Source: Pseudomonadota bacterium (GTDB lineage: Bacteria; Pseudomonadota; Alphaproteobacteria; Rhizobiales; Xanthobacteraceae). From it: 64,000 nucleotides of DNA. The DNA lies in assembly GCA_018240595.1 (NCBI GenBank), contig JAFEFL010000035.1, positions 1-64,000 of the forward strand, written 5' to 3'. Position 1 is the first letter of the stretch. The number at the start of each line of letters is the position of its first letter. This document shows positions 6,043 through 14,419 of the stretch, piece after piece. The translations under genes were made by a program, and so were the position numbers. The notes below the pieces were generated by a model. That model had not been told where the DNA came from and ran no database searches. It saw only the letters and a list, made by a program, of their open reading frames with translations.

Positions 6043-8370
6043 ATGACCGTGACCATCCCCGCCCGCAGCAAAGCCGAGCCGCGCGTCGAGGATGACGCCC
6101 TGGTGCGCGGCGCCGGACAGTTCGTTGACGATCCGCGCTTGCCCGGTCAGGCCGCCGGCGTGTTCGTCCGCTCGCCGCATGCCCATGCCCGCGTCGTCGC
6201 GGTGAAGGCCGCAGCGGCCCTGGCGCAGAAGGGCGTCCTCGCCGTGCTGACCGCGGCCGACATCAAGGCCGCCGGCATCGGCTCGATCTCGCGGCACGGC
6301 CCGCTGACCGGACGCGGCGGCGCTGCCGTGATCTTGCCGTTCCGCCCGGCGCTGGCCGGCGACAAGGTGATGCACGTCGGCGATCCCGTCGCGCTGGTGG
6401 TCGCCGAATCCCTGGCGCAGGCGATGGATGCTGCCGATCTCGTCGAGGTCGAGTACGAGGAGTTGACGCCGGTCGTCACGCTCGAGCAGGCGATGAAGGC
6501 CGAGACCGTGCTGTACGACGAAGCGCCGGGCAATCTCGTCGTCGACTGGCCCGGCGCGAAGGAGGACAAGGACAACGAGGCGGAGGTCGATCGGCTGATC
6601 GCTCAGGCCGCGCATGTCGCCAAGGTCACGGTCACAAACCAGCGCATGGTGGTGGCGTCGATCGAGACGCGCGGCGCCACCGGCGTCTACGACGCCAAGA
6701 CCGACAGCTATACGCTGCATTCATGCTCGCAGGGCACCGATCCGCTGCGCCGCATGACCGCCTCGGTGCTTGGCGTGCCGGACGACAAGCTCCGCGTCAT
6801 CACGCAGGACGTCGGCGGCGCCTTCGGCGTCAAGACGTCGGTCTATCCCGAATACATTGCCCTCCTGGTAGCGGCGAAAAAGCTCGGCCGCCCGGTGCAC
6901 TGGATGGCGACGCGCTCGGAAGCCTTCGTCACCGACAACCAGGCGCGCGACGCCGTCACCCATGTCGAGCTCGCTTGCGACGCCAAGGGCAAGTTCATCG
7001 CGCTGCGCGCGCGTCATCTGTGCAATCAGGGCGCCTATATCGCCAGCGCCGGCGCCCAGATCAACACGCTGAGTTTCTGGCAATGCCTGCCGGCGATGTA
7101 CGCCATCCCGAAGATGGACGTGTCGGCGGCCTGTTACTTCTCCAACACGGTGCCGATCGGACCCTATCGCGGCGCCGGCCGTCCGGAAGCCAATTACGCG
7201 CTGGAGCGCGTCGTCGAAGAAGCGGCGCGGCTCCTGAAGATGGATCCGGCCAGGCTGCGCAAGAAGAACCTGATCCCGCCATCGGCGATGCCGTACAAGA
7301 CACCGATCCAGACCTATGACTCCGGCGACTTCCCGGCCGTCGTCGACAAGGCGCTGAAGCTCGCCGACTACGACAATTTCGCCAAGCGCAAGCGCGAGGC
7401 CGCCAAGCGAGGCAAGCTGCGCGGCATCGGCCTGTCCTGCATGCTCGAACATGCCGGCGCCTTGCCGACCGAGCAGGCCTCGGTCAGCTTCCCCGGCGGC
7501 GATAAGCTCGTGCTCGGCCTCAATGTGCAATCCACCGGGCAGAGCCACGCCACCGTTCTCGGCCGCCTGCTGGCGGCCAAGCTCGGCATCGATGCCAGGA
7601 CCATCGAACACCGCCACGGCGACTCCGATCTGGGCATTGCGGGCTTTGCCTCGGTGGGCTCGCGTTCGGCGATGTGCGCCGGCACGGCCATTCTCGTCAC
7701 CGCCGATACGATGCTGACGAAGGCCCGGAAAATAGCGGCTTCGGCGCTGGAAGCGTCGGAAGACGACATCCAGTATCGCGACGGGCGCTTCGAAGTCGTC
7801 GGCACCGACCGGCGCATCTCGCTGTTCGAGACCGCTGCGCGCGCCAAGGTCATGGGCGAAAGCCTCGACACCAAGGATCAGGGCCGCGCGCCGACCACCT
7901 ACCCGAATGGCTGTCACATCGCCGAAATCGAGATCGATCCGGACACCGGCCATTTCGACATCGTCACCTATACGGCGGTCGACGACAGCGGCAATCCGCT
8001 CGACCGGATCGTCGCCTCGGGCCAGGTGCAGGGCGCGATCGCGCAGGGCCTCGGCCAGGCACTGGTCGAGAATGCCGTCTACGATAAAGACAGCGGCCAG
8101 CTCGTATCGGGCTCGTTCATGGATTACGGCATGCCGCGCGCCCACGACATGCCGATCGAACTGCGCGAGGAGATGCATGTCGTGCCGGCGACCACTAATC
8201 CGCTCGGCGTCAAGGGCGTCGGCGAATCCGGCACCACGGCGGCGATCGCGGCGGTGATGAACGCGGTCTCCAATGCGGTGCCGAACGGCGCCGCAAATGC
8301 CATGGACATGCCGGCAACGCCGGCGAAGGTGTGGGCGGCGGTGCAGAAGGGGATGGGGACGGTCCAATAG
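6043..8370 (+). CDS. CoxL-like molybdopterin-binding dehydrogenase subunit, without partner subunits
   Basis: A 775-residue large subunit of the xanthine oxidase family (COG1529): N-terminal a/b hammerhead domain (about 10-135), then the two molybdopterin-binding domains with VGGAFGVKT and a C-terminal GVKGVGESGTT loop. The loop near the active site reads PYRGAGR, as in form II CODH-like proteins rather than true CO dehydrogenase (AYxCSFR), so CO oxidation is unlikely. The start at 6043 has AAGGAAG upstream. Partner FAD and 2Fe-2S subunits normally lie alongside; none is present here, so it must recruit them from elsewhere, or act with the xanthine dehydrogenase set at 24.8-28.3 kb. Confidence 0.88.
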   Translation: MTVTIPARSKAEPRVEDDALVRGAGQFVDDPRLPGQAAGVFVRSPHAHARVVAVKAAAALAQKGVLAVLTAADIKAAGIGSISRHGPLTGRGGAAVILPFRPALAGDKVMHVGDPVALVVAESLAQAMDAADLVEVEYEELTPVVTLEQAMKAETVLYDEAPGNLVVDWPGAKEDKDNEAEVDRLIAQAAHVAKVTVTNQRMVVASIETRGATGVYDAKTDSYTLHSCSQGTDPLRRMTASVLGVPDDKLRVITQDVGGAFGVKTSVYPEYIALLVAAKKLGRPVHWMATRSEAFVTDNQARDAVTHVELACDAKGKFIALRARHLCNQGAYIASAGAQINTLSFWQCLPAMYAIPKMDVSAACYFSNTVPIGPYRGAGRPEANYALERVVEEAARLLKMDPARLRKKNLIPPSAMPYKTPIQTYDSGDFPAVVDKALKLADYDNFAKRKREAAKRGKLRGIGLSCMLEHAGALPTEQASVSFPGGDKLVLGLNVQSTGQSHATVLGRLLAAKLGIDARTIEHRHGDSDLGIAGFASVGSRSAMCAGTAILVTADTMLTKARKIAASALEASEDDIQYRDGRFEVVGTDRRISLFETAARAKVMGESLDTKDQGRAPTTYPNGCHIAEIEIDPDTGHFDIVTYTAVDDSGNPLDRIVASGQVQGAIAQGLGQALVENAVYDKDSGQLVSGSFMDYGMPRAHDMPIELREEMHVVPATTNPLGVKGVGESGTTAAIAAVMNAVSNAVPNGAANAMDMPATPAKVWAAVQKGMGTVQ

Positions 8371-8385
8371 CGCGCCGCATACGCG

Positions 8386-8416
8386 CTTCCCCTCTCCCCT
8401 TGTGGGAGAGGGGAAG
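8386..8416. repeat. palindromic element related to the DUF559 cassette repeats
   Basis: CTTCCCCTCTCCC (8386-8398) pairs perfectly with GGGAGAGGGGAAG (8404-8416). The CCTCTCCC core is shared with the repeats at 1794 and 2234, which points to a dispersed repeat family. Confidence 0.65.
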
Positions 8417-8443
8417 AAGGGCAAACCGCACGCTCTCAACAAA

Positions 8444-8476
8444 CAAAAAAACGGCCGGGCTTTGAGCCCGGCCGTT
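8444..8476 (-). terminator. rho-independent terminator of the CoA-transferase/dehydrogenase operon
   Basis: AACGGCCGGGCT (8450-8461) pairs with AGCCCGGCCGTT (8465-8476). Six A residues at 8445-8450 give the T tract when read on the minus strand, placing transcript end about 45 bases past the aldehyde dehydrogenase stop. Confidence 0.85.
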
Positions 8477-8518
8477 GTCATGTGAAGCGCTGGACCGTCC
8501 GCCTGCGCAGACGATGAC

Positions 8519-9946
8519 TTAAGCCTGGCTGATGAACTTCGTGTTCAGGTAAGCCTGCAGGCCTTCGATGCCGCCTTCCGAGCCGTAGCCGGAGTCCTTG
8601 ACGCCGCCGAACGGCGTTTCCGGCGTCGAGACCATCACCGAGTTGATGCCGACCATGCCGGCCTGGATGGCGTCGCCCACCGCGTTGGCCGTCGCCGACG
8701 AGTTGGTGAAGGCATAGGACGCCAGACCGAACGGCAGCGAATTGGCGCGCTCGACCACTTCATCGAAGGTCTTGAACGGCACGATCGGCGCCAGCGGACC
8801 GAACGGCTCCTCGGTCATGATCTTGGAATCGTCCGGAATGTCGGTGATCACCGTCGGCTCGAAGAAGAAGCCCTGGTTGCCGTGACGGTTGCCGCCCGCG
8901 GCGATCTTGCCGCCACGCGCCTTGGCGTCGTTGACGAAGGATTCCATCGCATCGAGCCGGCGCGGATTGGCGAGCGGGCCCATCTTGGTGTCCTTGTCGA
9001 GACCGTCGCCGAGCGTCAGACCCTTGGCGTATTCGACGAAGCGTTCGACGAACTTGTTGTAGTTCTTCTCCTGCACGTAGAAGCGCGTCGGCGAAATGCA
9101 GACCTGGCCGGCGTTGCGATACTTGAACGCCGCGATGGTGTCGGCCGCCTTGATCGGATCGGCATCGTCGAACACCAGCACCGGCGAATGACCGCCGAGC
9201 TCCATGGTGGCGCGCTTCATGCCGCGCGCGGCGAGCGCCGCCAGATGCTTGCCGACCGGCACCGAGCCGGTGAACGACACCTTCTTGACGATCGGCGACG
9301 GGATGATGTGCTCCGACACTTCGGCCGGCACGCCGAACACGAGATTGAGCACGCCCGCCGGCACGCCGGCATCGGCGAAACACTTGACCAGCTCGACGCA
9401 GCCGCCCGGCACTTCTTCCGACGCCTTGATGATCAGCGTGCAGCCGGCGGCCAGCGCCCCGGCAATCTTGCGGATCGGCGTCAGCGTCGGGAAATTCCAC
9501 GGCGTGAAGGCGGCGGCGACGCCGACCGGCTCCTGCACGACGATCTGGCGGATGCCCTTCATGCGGCCGGGCACGATGCGGCCGTAAGCCCGGCGACCTT
9601 CCTCGGCATACCAGTCGGTGATGTCGGCCGAGGTCATCACCTCGATGCGCGATTCCGGAAACGGCTTGCCCTGCTCCTGCGTCTGCACGCGCGCGATATG
9701 ATCGGCGCGTTCGCGCATCAGGCCCGCGGCCTTGCGCAGGATCGCCGAGCGGTCATAGGCCGAGGTGCGGCTCCAGGTCTTGAACGCCTTGTCGGCGGCG
9801 GCGAGCGCGTTGTCGAGATCGGCCTTGGAGGCGTGCGGCAGCTTGGCCAGCACCTTGCCGGTCGCCGGATTGACGACGTCTTCGCTCTTGCGGTTGTCGG
9901 CGCCGAGCCACTGACCATCGATGTAAAGCTTGAGATCGGTATACAT
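8519..9946 (-). CDS. NAD(P)-dependent aldehyde dehydrogenase, succinate-semialdehyde dehydrogenase type
   Basis: A 475-residue aldehyde dehydrogenase superfamily member. Catalytic residues are Glu249 (MELGG) and Cys283 (GQVC), with the cofactor loop FTGSVPVG and the oxyanion Asn in PWNFP. Closest in style to GabD-like NAD(P) semialdehyde dehydrogenases; substrate is inferred only. The start at 9946 (MYTDLKLYIDG) has GAGG just upstream; the much longer open frame to 10549 runs through the gap and into the next gene in another frame and is not real. It is third in a minus-strand operon after the CoA-transferase and enoyl-CoA hydratase genes and ends at a terminator. Confidence 0.88.
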   Translation of the reverse strand: MYTDLKLYIDGQWLGADNRKSEDVVNPATGKVLAKLPHASKADLDNALAAADKAFKTWSRTSAYDRSAILRKAAGLMRERADHIARVQTQEQGKPFPESRIEVMTSADITDWYAEEGRRAYGRIVPGRMKGIRQIVVQEPVGVAAAFTPWNFPTLTPIRKIAGALAAGCTLIIKASEEVPGGCVELVKCFADAGVPAGVLNLVFGVPAEVSEHIIPSPIVKKVSFTGSVPVGKHLAALAARGMKRATMELGGHSPVLVFDDADPIKAADTIAAFKYRNAGQVCISPTRFYVQEKNYNKFVERFVEYAKGLTLGDGLDKDTKMGPLANPRRLDAMESFVNDAKARGGKIAAGGNRHGNQGFFFEPTVITDIPDDSKIMTEEPFGPLAPIVPFKTFDEVVERANSLPFGLASYAFTNSSATANAVGDAIQAGMVGINSVMVSTPETPFGGVKDSGYGSEGGIEGLQAYLNTKFISQA

Positions 9947-10086
9947 GCGAACCTCGTCGTTTCCGGTGAGCTTACTAAATCTCGGGCGTGCCTTAGCACT
10001 TTCAACCCCGACCGGCCACAGCGCCGGTCCGCCGCACCCCGGCTGGTGCAGCGCAGCAATATCGTCGCGAAGGATAATTCGCGAGC

Positions 10087-10887
10087 TCAGGTGCCGGTGA
10101 ATTTCGGCTTGCGCTTTTCCATGAAGGCCTGGCGGCCCTCGATGTAGTCCTTGGACGCAAAGCAGGCCTGCACCATGGCCTCGGACTTCGCCATGTCGCG
10201 GTCGGCGGCGTCCTTGAGCACGTCGTTGACGATGAACTTGATGGAGTCGACAGTCAGCGGCGCATTGCCGGCGATGGTGTCGGCATAATTGCCGACGTAG
10301 CTCTCGAGCTCGCCGTCCGGCAGCACGCGATTGACGAGGCCCATCTCCTTGGCCTCCTGCGCGGTGAATTGCCGCGCCGTGTAGAAGATTTCCTTGGCGT
10401 AGGACGGGCCGACGACATCGACCAGTTTCTTGACGCCGGAATAACGATAGCCGAGCGACAGCTTGGCGGCCGGCACGGCGAATTTCGAAGCTTCGGTGCA
10501 GATGCGCAGGTCGCAGGCCAGCGCGAGGCCGACGCCGCCGCCGATGCAATAGCCGCGGATCATGGCGATGGTCGGCTTCGGGAAATTGTAGAAGGCGCCG
10601 TAGGCGCGATCGACCGCCTCATTGTAGCGGTCGGACGCCGCCTTGCTGGCGCGCTCGTCGGCGAACTTGGAGATGTCGGCGCCCGACACGAAGGCCTTGC
10701 CGCCGGCGCCGGTGACGACGACGACGCGGATGTTGTTGTCGTGCTTGAACTCGTCGAGGTAGCCCTCGGCCGCCTCCCACATGTCGAGCGACACGGCGTT
10801 GTGCCGTTCGGGATTGTTGAAGGTGAGATAGCCGACCTGGCCTTCCTTGCGGGACAGCATCTTGTCGGTTTTGACGGGCGCGTTCAT
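10087..10887 (-). CDS. enoyl-CoA hydratase/isomerase-family protein
   Basis: A 266-residue crotonase-fold protein. The CoA and oxyanion-hole signature KAFVSGADISKFAD and the second GYCIGGGVGLALACDLRI helix are clear. It may hydrate, isomerise or hydrolyse an acyl-CoA. The Glu pair of classical hydratases is not obviously complete, so the exact reaction is open. AGGAC precedes the start. Only 12 bases separate it from the upstream CoA-transferase gene, so the two are surely cotranscribed and likely act on the same acyl-CoA. Confidence 0.88.
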   Translation of the reverse strand: MNAPVKTDKMLSRKEGQVGYLTFNNPERHNAVSLDMWEAAEGYLDEFKHDNNIRVVVVTGAGGKAFVSGADISKFADERASKAASDRYNEAVDRAYGAFYNFPKPTIAMIRGYCIGGGVGLALACDLRICTEASKFAVPAAKLSLGYRYSGVKKLVDVVGPSYAKEIFYTARQFTAQEAKEMGLVNRVLPDGELESYVGNYADTIAGNAPLTVDSIKFIVNDVLKDAADRDMAKSEAMVQACFASKDYIEGRQAFMEKRKPKFTGT

Positions 10888-10899
10888 TGCAGTGGTCCT

Positions 10900-12093
10900 T
10901 TAGACAGCCTTCGCTTTATGCAGGGCGGCGATTTCACTATCGGCAAAACCGAATTCCTTGAGCACCTCGTCGGTGTGCTCGCCCTGCTTCGGCGGCGTCA
11001 CCGCCACCTTGCTCGGCGTGCGCGACAGCGCGAAAGGCTGGCCGACGAAGGTCTGCGTGTCGCCATTCGGCTTTTTCGCGTCCCACGCCATCTTCAGATG
11101 CTTGACCTGCTCGTCGGCGAACACCTGATCGATCGAATAGATCGGACCCGACGGCACACCGGCCTTTTCGAACAGCGCGATCCACTCGGCGCTGGTCTTG
11201 TGCACGGTCTTCTCGGCGATTGCGGCGTTGCACGCCTTGCGGTTCTTCGAGCGCAGGCTGTTGGTCTTGAAATCCGGATTGGCGATCAGTTCGGGCGCGC
11301 CGATGGCGTTGCACATGCGCTCCCAGATCACCTGGCCGGCAGCGGCGATGTTGATGTAGCCGTCCGCGGTCTGGAAGACGCCGGTGGGAATCGTCGTCGG
11401 ATGATCGTTGCCGGCCTGGCCGGCGACTTCCTGCTGCTGCAGCCAGCGCGCCGCCTGGAAGTCGAGCATGAAGATCTGCGCCTGCAACAGCGAGGTGTTG
11501 ACCCACTGGCCTTCGCCGGACACTTCGCGCTCGAGCAGCGCGGTCTGGATGCCGAGTGCGCAGAACAGGCCGGCGCACAGATCGGCGACCGGAATGCCGA
11601 CGCGCATCGGGCCGCGGCCCGGCTCGCCGGTGATCGACATCAGGCCGCCCATGCCCTGCGCGATCTGATCGAAGCCGGGACGGTCGCGGTACGGGCCGTC
11701 CTGGCCGAAGCCGGAAATGCTGGCGAGGATGATGCGCTTGTTCACCTGCCGCAGCGACTCGTAATCGATGCCGAGACGGTCCTTCACGTCGGGGCGGAAG
11801 TTCTCGACCACGACGTCGGCCTTCGCGACCAGGCGCTTGAAGGCGGCGAGGCCCTGCGGCGACTTGAGGTCGAGTGTCATCGACCGCTTGTTGCGATGCA
11901 GGTTCTGGAAGTCGGCGTTCTCGCGCGGGCCGCCCGGGCCTTCGCCCTTCTCCAGGTGCGGCGGCGTCTCGATCTTGATGACGTTGGCGCCCCAGTCGGC
12001 GAGCTGACGCACGCAAGTGGGGCCTGAGCGTACCCGGGTAAGGTCGAGGACAGTGAAGCGGGACAGGGCAGTGGAAGCCCGGGAAAACGGCAT
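10900..12093 (-). CDS. CaiB/BaiF (family III) CoA-transferase
   Basis: A 397-residue family III CoA-transferase. It begins with FTVLDLTRVRSGPTCVRQLADWGANVIKIE and carries RNKRSMTLDL, FRPDVKDRLGIDY and the GLMSITGEPGRGPMRVGIPVADLCAG stretch, where the conserved Asp is expected to form the acyl-anhydride intermediate. It moves CoA between carboxylic acids; the substrate pair is unknown. First gene of the operon with enoyl-CoA hydratase and semialdehyde dehydrogenase, together suggesting activation and oxidation of a carboxylic acid or a C4-C5 semialdehyde-yielding compound. Confidence 0.9.
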   Translation of the reverse strand: MPFSRASTALSRFTVLDLTRVRSGPTCVRQLADWGANVIKIETPPHLEKGEGPGGPRENADFQNLHRNKRSMTLDLKSPQGLAAFKRLVAKADVVVENFRPDVKDRLGIDYESLRQVNKRIILASISGFGQDGPYRDRPGFDQIAQGMGGLMSITGEPGRGPMRVGIPVADLCAGLFCALGIQTALLEREVSGEGQWVNTSLLQAQIFMLDFQAARWLQQQEVAGQAGNDHPTTIPTGVFQTADGYINIAAAGQVIWERMCNAIGAPELIANPDFKTNSLRSKNRKACNAAIAEKTVHKTSAEWIALFEKAGVPSGPIYSIDQVFADEQVKHLKMAWDAKKPNGDTQTFVGQPFALSRTPSKVAVTPPKQGEHTDEVLKEFGFADSEIAALHKAKAV

Positions 12094-12462
12094 ATTTCAA
12101 GCTCCGGCGGTCAGAAACGTCAGAAAATGGGGCCCGAGACCATCCCCGATCCAGGCCGGGATGTCTATTCGCAAGGGAATTGCCGCCGCCCGGCAGGGTT
12201 CCGTTCACGATGCGGACCGATATGACCGAAACGCGCCTTGAAATGAACACGCTGCGCTGTCATATCAGCTTTGCGGATGAAGGCTCGATTCGAGCTCCGC
12301 GGGCTGCGTGCACGAATTTCATTCAAACCGATTTTCGCCCCGCCTCTTCCGCCTCACCTGAACCGACACGACAACCCTGGCAACGCGGGATGTCTTGAAA
12401 CCCCGATCCGCCGTGCGCGCAAGCCGCGCCCGGTCGTGTCGCCGTATTAGAAAAGAGACGTT
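12094..12462 (+). promoter_or_regulatory. divergent intergenic region, long leader of the RhlE gene
   Basis: 369 bases with no gene. It separates the CoA-transferase operon from rhlE. A weak promoter-like pair, TTGAAA near 12238 and a TATC-type -10 about 17 bases on, would give a leader of roughly 190 bases, a length often seen before cold-responsive helicase genes. I see no terminator, repeat or clear operator in it. Confidence 0.3.
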
Positions 12463-13941
12463 TTGACTAACTTCAACGACTTCGGCCTCGCCGAACCGAT
12501 CCTCCGTGCGCTCACCGAGGAAAACTATTCGACCCCCACCCCGATCCAGGCCCAGACCATTCCCTTCGCGCTGCAGGGCCGCGACATCGTCGGCATCGCG
12601 CAAACCGGCACCGGCAAGACCGCGTCCTTCGCGCTGCCGATCCTCAACCACATCGTCAACATGCGCATGCGCCCGGCGCAGAAGTCGGCCCGCGTGCTGG
12701 TGCTGTCGCCGACGCGCGAACTGTCCGGCCAGATCGCCGACTCGTTCCGCGCCTATGGTCGTCACATCCGCCCGCTCGCGGTCGAACTCGCCATCGGCGG
12801 CGTGCCGATCAACCGTCAGGCGCGCGGCATGGCGCGCGGCGTCGAAGTGCTGGTGGCAACGCCGGGCCGTCTGCTCGATCTCGTCAATCAGCGTTCGGTG
12901 AGCCTGCAGCAGGTCGAGATCCTGGTGCTCGACGAAGCCGACCGCATGCTCGACATGGGCTTCATCCGCGACATCCGCAAAGTCGTGGCGATGCTGCCGA
13001 AGAAGCGGCAGACCTTGTTCTTCTCGGCGACCATGCCGGGCGAAATCGCCAAGCTGGCCGGCGAAATGCTCAACGATCCGGCGAGCGTTTCGGTGACGCC
13101 GGAATCGACCACGGTCGAACGCATCGCGCAGAGCGTGATCCTGACCGATCGCGCGTCGAAGCCGGGCCTGCTGGTGGACGTCCTCAAGACCGAGACCATC
13201 GACCGCGTTCTGGTGTTTACCCGCACCAAGCACGGCGCCGACAAGGTGGTGAAGCAGCTCGAGAAGTCGGGCTTCCCCGCCGCCGCGATCCACGGCAACA
13301 AGTCGCAGAACCAGCGCGAGCGCGTGCTCGGCCAGTTCCGTGACGGTAGCTTGCGCATCCTGATCGCCACCGACATCGCCGCGCGCGGCATCGACGTCGA
13401 AGGCATCAGCCATGTCGTCAATTACGACCTGCCGAACATTCCGGAATCCTACGTGCATCGCATCGGCCGCACCGCGCGCGCCGGCCGCGACGGCGTCGCC
13501 ATCTCGTTCTGCGATTACGAAGAGAACGCCTTCCTGCGCGACATCGAGCGCACCATCCGCATCAAGATTCCGGCGACCGACAAGCGCACCGGCGGCGTTC
13601 GCCAGGCGGCCGAGCCGGCCGGCCATCACCAAGCCAATGGCCGTCATCGCGGCCGCGGCGGCAACGGCCAGAACCGCGGTCACCAGGGCAACGGCCATCG
13701 CAATGGCCAGGGTCATGGCCAGGGTCATGGTCACGGCGGCCAGGGCCGTCAGGAGCAGCCGCAGCGCGGCAAGGCCCATCATAATGGCGGCGCCGCGAAA
13801 GGCGGCCACCAGAATGGCGGCCAGCATCATGGCCATCGTCAGCCGGCCGCCGCGGCCGGCACCGGCCAGGGCAAGGACATCGGGGGCATGAAATTCATGC
13901 AGCGCGGCCCGAGCCGCCCCCGCAGCCACGCGCCGCGCTGA
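12463..13941 (+). CDS. rhlE: DEAD-box ATP-dependent RNA helicase RhlE
   Basis: A 492-residue DEAD-box helicase with Q motif (FGLAEPILRALTEENYSTPTPIQ), motif I (AQTGTGKT), motif II (DEAD), SAT motif and motif VI (HRIGRTARAGRDG). It unwinds RNA in ribosome assembly and RNA decay. The start is TTG at 12463; the first residues match the family, and no ATG is available at the right place, so a weak start may hold expression down. From about residue 385 the tail is a Gly/His/Gln/Asn/Arg-rich, basic, disordered region with repeated QGHG/NG-x-R units. Followed by a terminator and then the second IF-1 gene. Confidence 0.92.
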   Translation: MTNFNDFGLAEPILRALTEENYSTPTPIQAQTIPFALQGRDIVGIAQTGTGKTASFALPILNHIVNMRMRPAQKSARVLVLSPTRELSGQIADSFRAYGRHIRPLAVELAIGGVPINRQARGMARGVEVLVATPGRLLDLVNQRSVSLQQVEILVLDEADRMLDMGFIRDIRKVVAMLPKKRQTLFFSATMPGEIAKLAGEMLNDPASVSVTPESTTVERIAQSVILTDRASKPGLLVDVLKTETIDRVLVFTRTKHGADKVVKQLEKSGFPAAAIHGNKSQNQRERVLGQFRDGSLRILIATDIAARGIDVEGISHVVNYDLPNIPESYVHRIGRTARAGRDGVAISFCDYEENAFLRDIERTIRIKIPATDKRTGGVRQAAEPAGHHQANGRHRGRGGNGQNRGHQGNGHRNGQGHGQGHGHGGQGRQEQPQRGKAHHNGGAAKGGHQNGGQHHGHRQPAAAAGTGQGKDIGGMKFMQRGPSRPRSHAPR

Positions 13942-13959
13942 GCCGAGGCCTGCATAAAA

Positions 13960-14005
13960 TCCCCGTCCCGAGGCCAAAATCGGCCTTGGGGCGGGATCGC
14001 TTTTT
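13960..14005 (+). terminator. rho-independent terminator after rhlE
   Basis: A long GC-rich stem (CCCGTCCCGAGGCC with GGCCTTGGGGCGGG, loop AAAATC) spans about 13962-13995 and is followed by TTTTT at 14001-14005. Confidence 0.75.
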
Positions 14006-14052
14006 CGGATAAAGGTAGCGCGCCCACGGCGGCTGACCGGGAGAGGATTTGG

Positions 14053-14325
14053 ATGCCGAAAGAAGAAATGCTGGAATTCGACGGGACGGTGACCGAAGTG
14101 TTGCCGGACGGCAATTTCCGGGTGAAGCTCGATAACGAGCACGAAGTGCTGGCCTATACCGCCGGCAAGATGCGCAAATTCCGCATCCGTACGGGCGTCG
14201 GCGACCGCGTCATCGTGGAAATGTCGCCCTACGATCTGCAGCGCGGCCGCATCAGTTTCCGCCACAAGGGCGACGCTCCCACGGCGGCGCCGGCGCAGCG
14301 CCGGCCGAATTTCCGCCGCCGTTAG
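14053..14325 (+). CDS. infA: translation initiation factor IF-1, extended paralogue
   Basis: A 90-residue S1-like OB-fold protein with [20 protein letters not shown] and [10 protein letters not shown], and [15 protein letters not shown], aligned throughout with IF-1. IF-1 sits in the 30S A site during initiation. Normal alphaproteobacterial IF-1 is 72 residues; this one carries a basic 17-residue tail (ending RRPNFRRR) and starts MPKEEM, as in the second IF-1 found in Bradyrhizobium-type genomes. GGGAGAGG lies six bases before the ATG. It follows rhlE, another translation/RNA gene, but has its own leader after the terminator. Confidence 0.9.
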   Translation: MPKEEMLEFDGTVTEVLPDGNFRVKLDNEHEVLAYTAGKMRKFRIRTGVGDRVIVEMSPYDLQRGRISFRHKGDAPTAAPAQRRPNFRRR

Positions 14326-14419
14326 CTTCTCCAATGTCCCGGCCCTCAAAAGCCGGGACTTGTCGTTTCCGGGGGACAGCATCAGCGCCGGTCGGGCGCA
14401 TATCGGAGCGCCGGACGCG

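Noticed and set aside
6043..8370. carbon-monoxide dehydrogenase (true CoxL)
   Set aside because: The active-site loop is PYRGAGR, not the form I AYxCSFR signature, and coxM/coxS are absent.
8519..10549. 676-residue continuous frame
   Set aside because: The first 200 residues are an out-of-frame reading of the enoyl-CoA hydratase gene and the gap; the aldehyde dehydrogenase starts at 9946.
13600..13900. possible tandem DNA repeat or CRISPR-like array in rhlE
   Set aside because: The repetition is imperfect, codon-based (Gly/His/Asn/Gln) and lies inside the reading frame.
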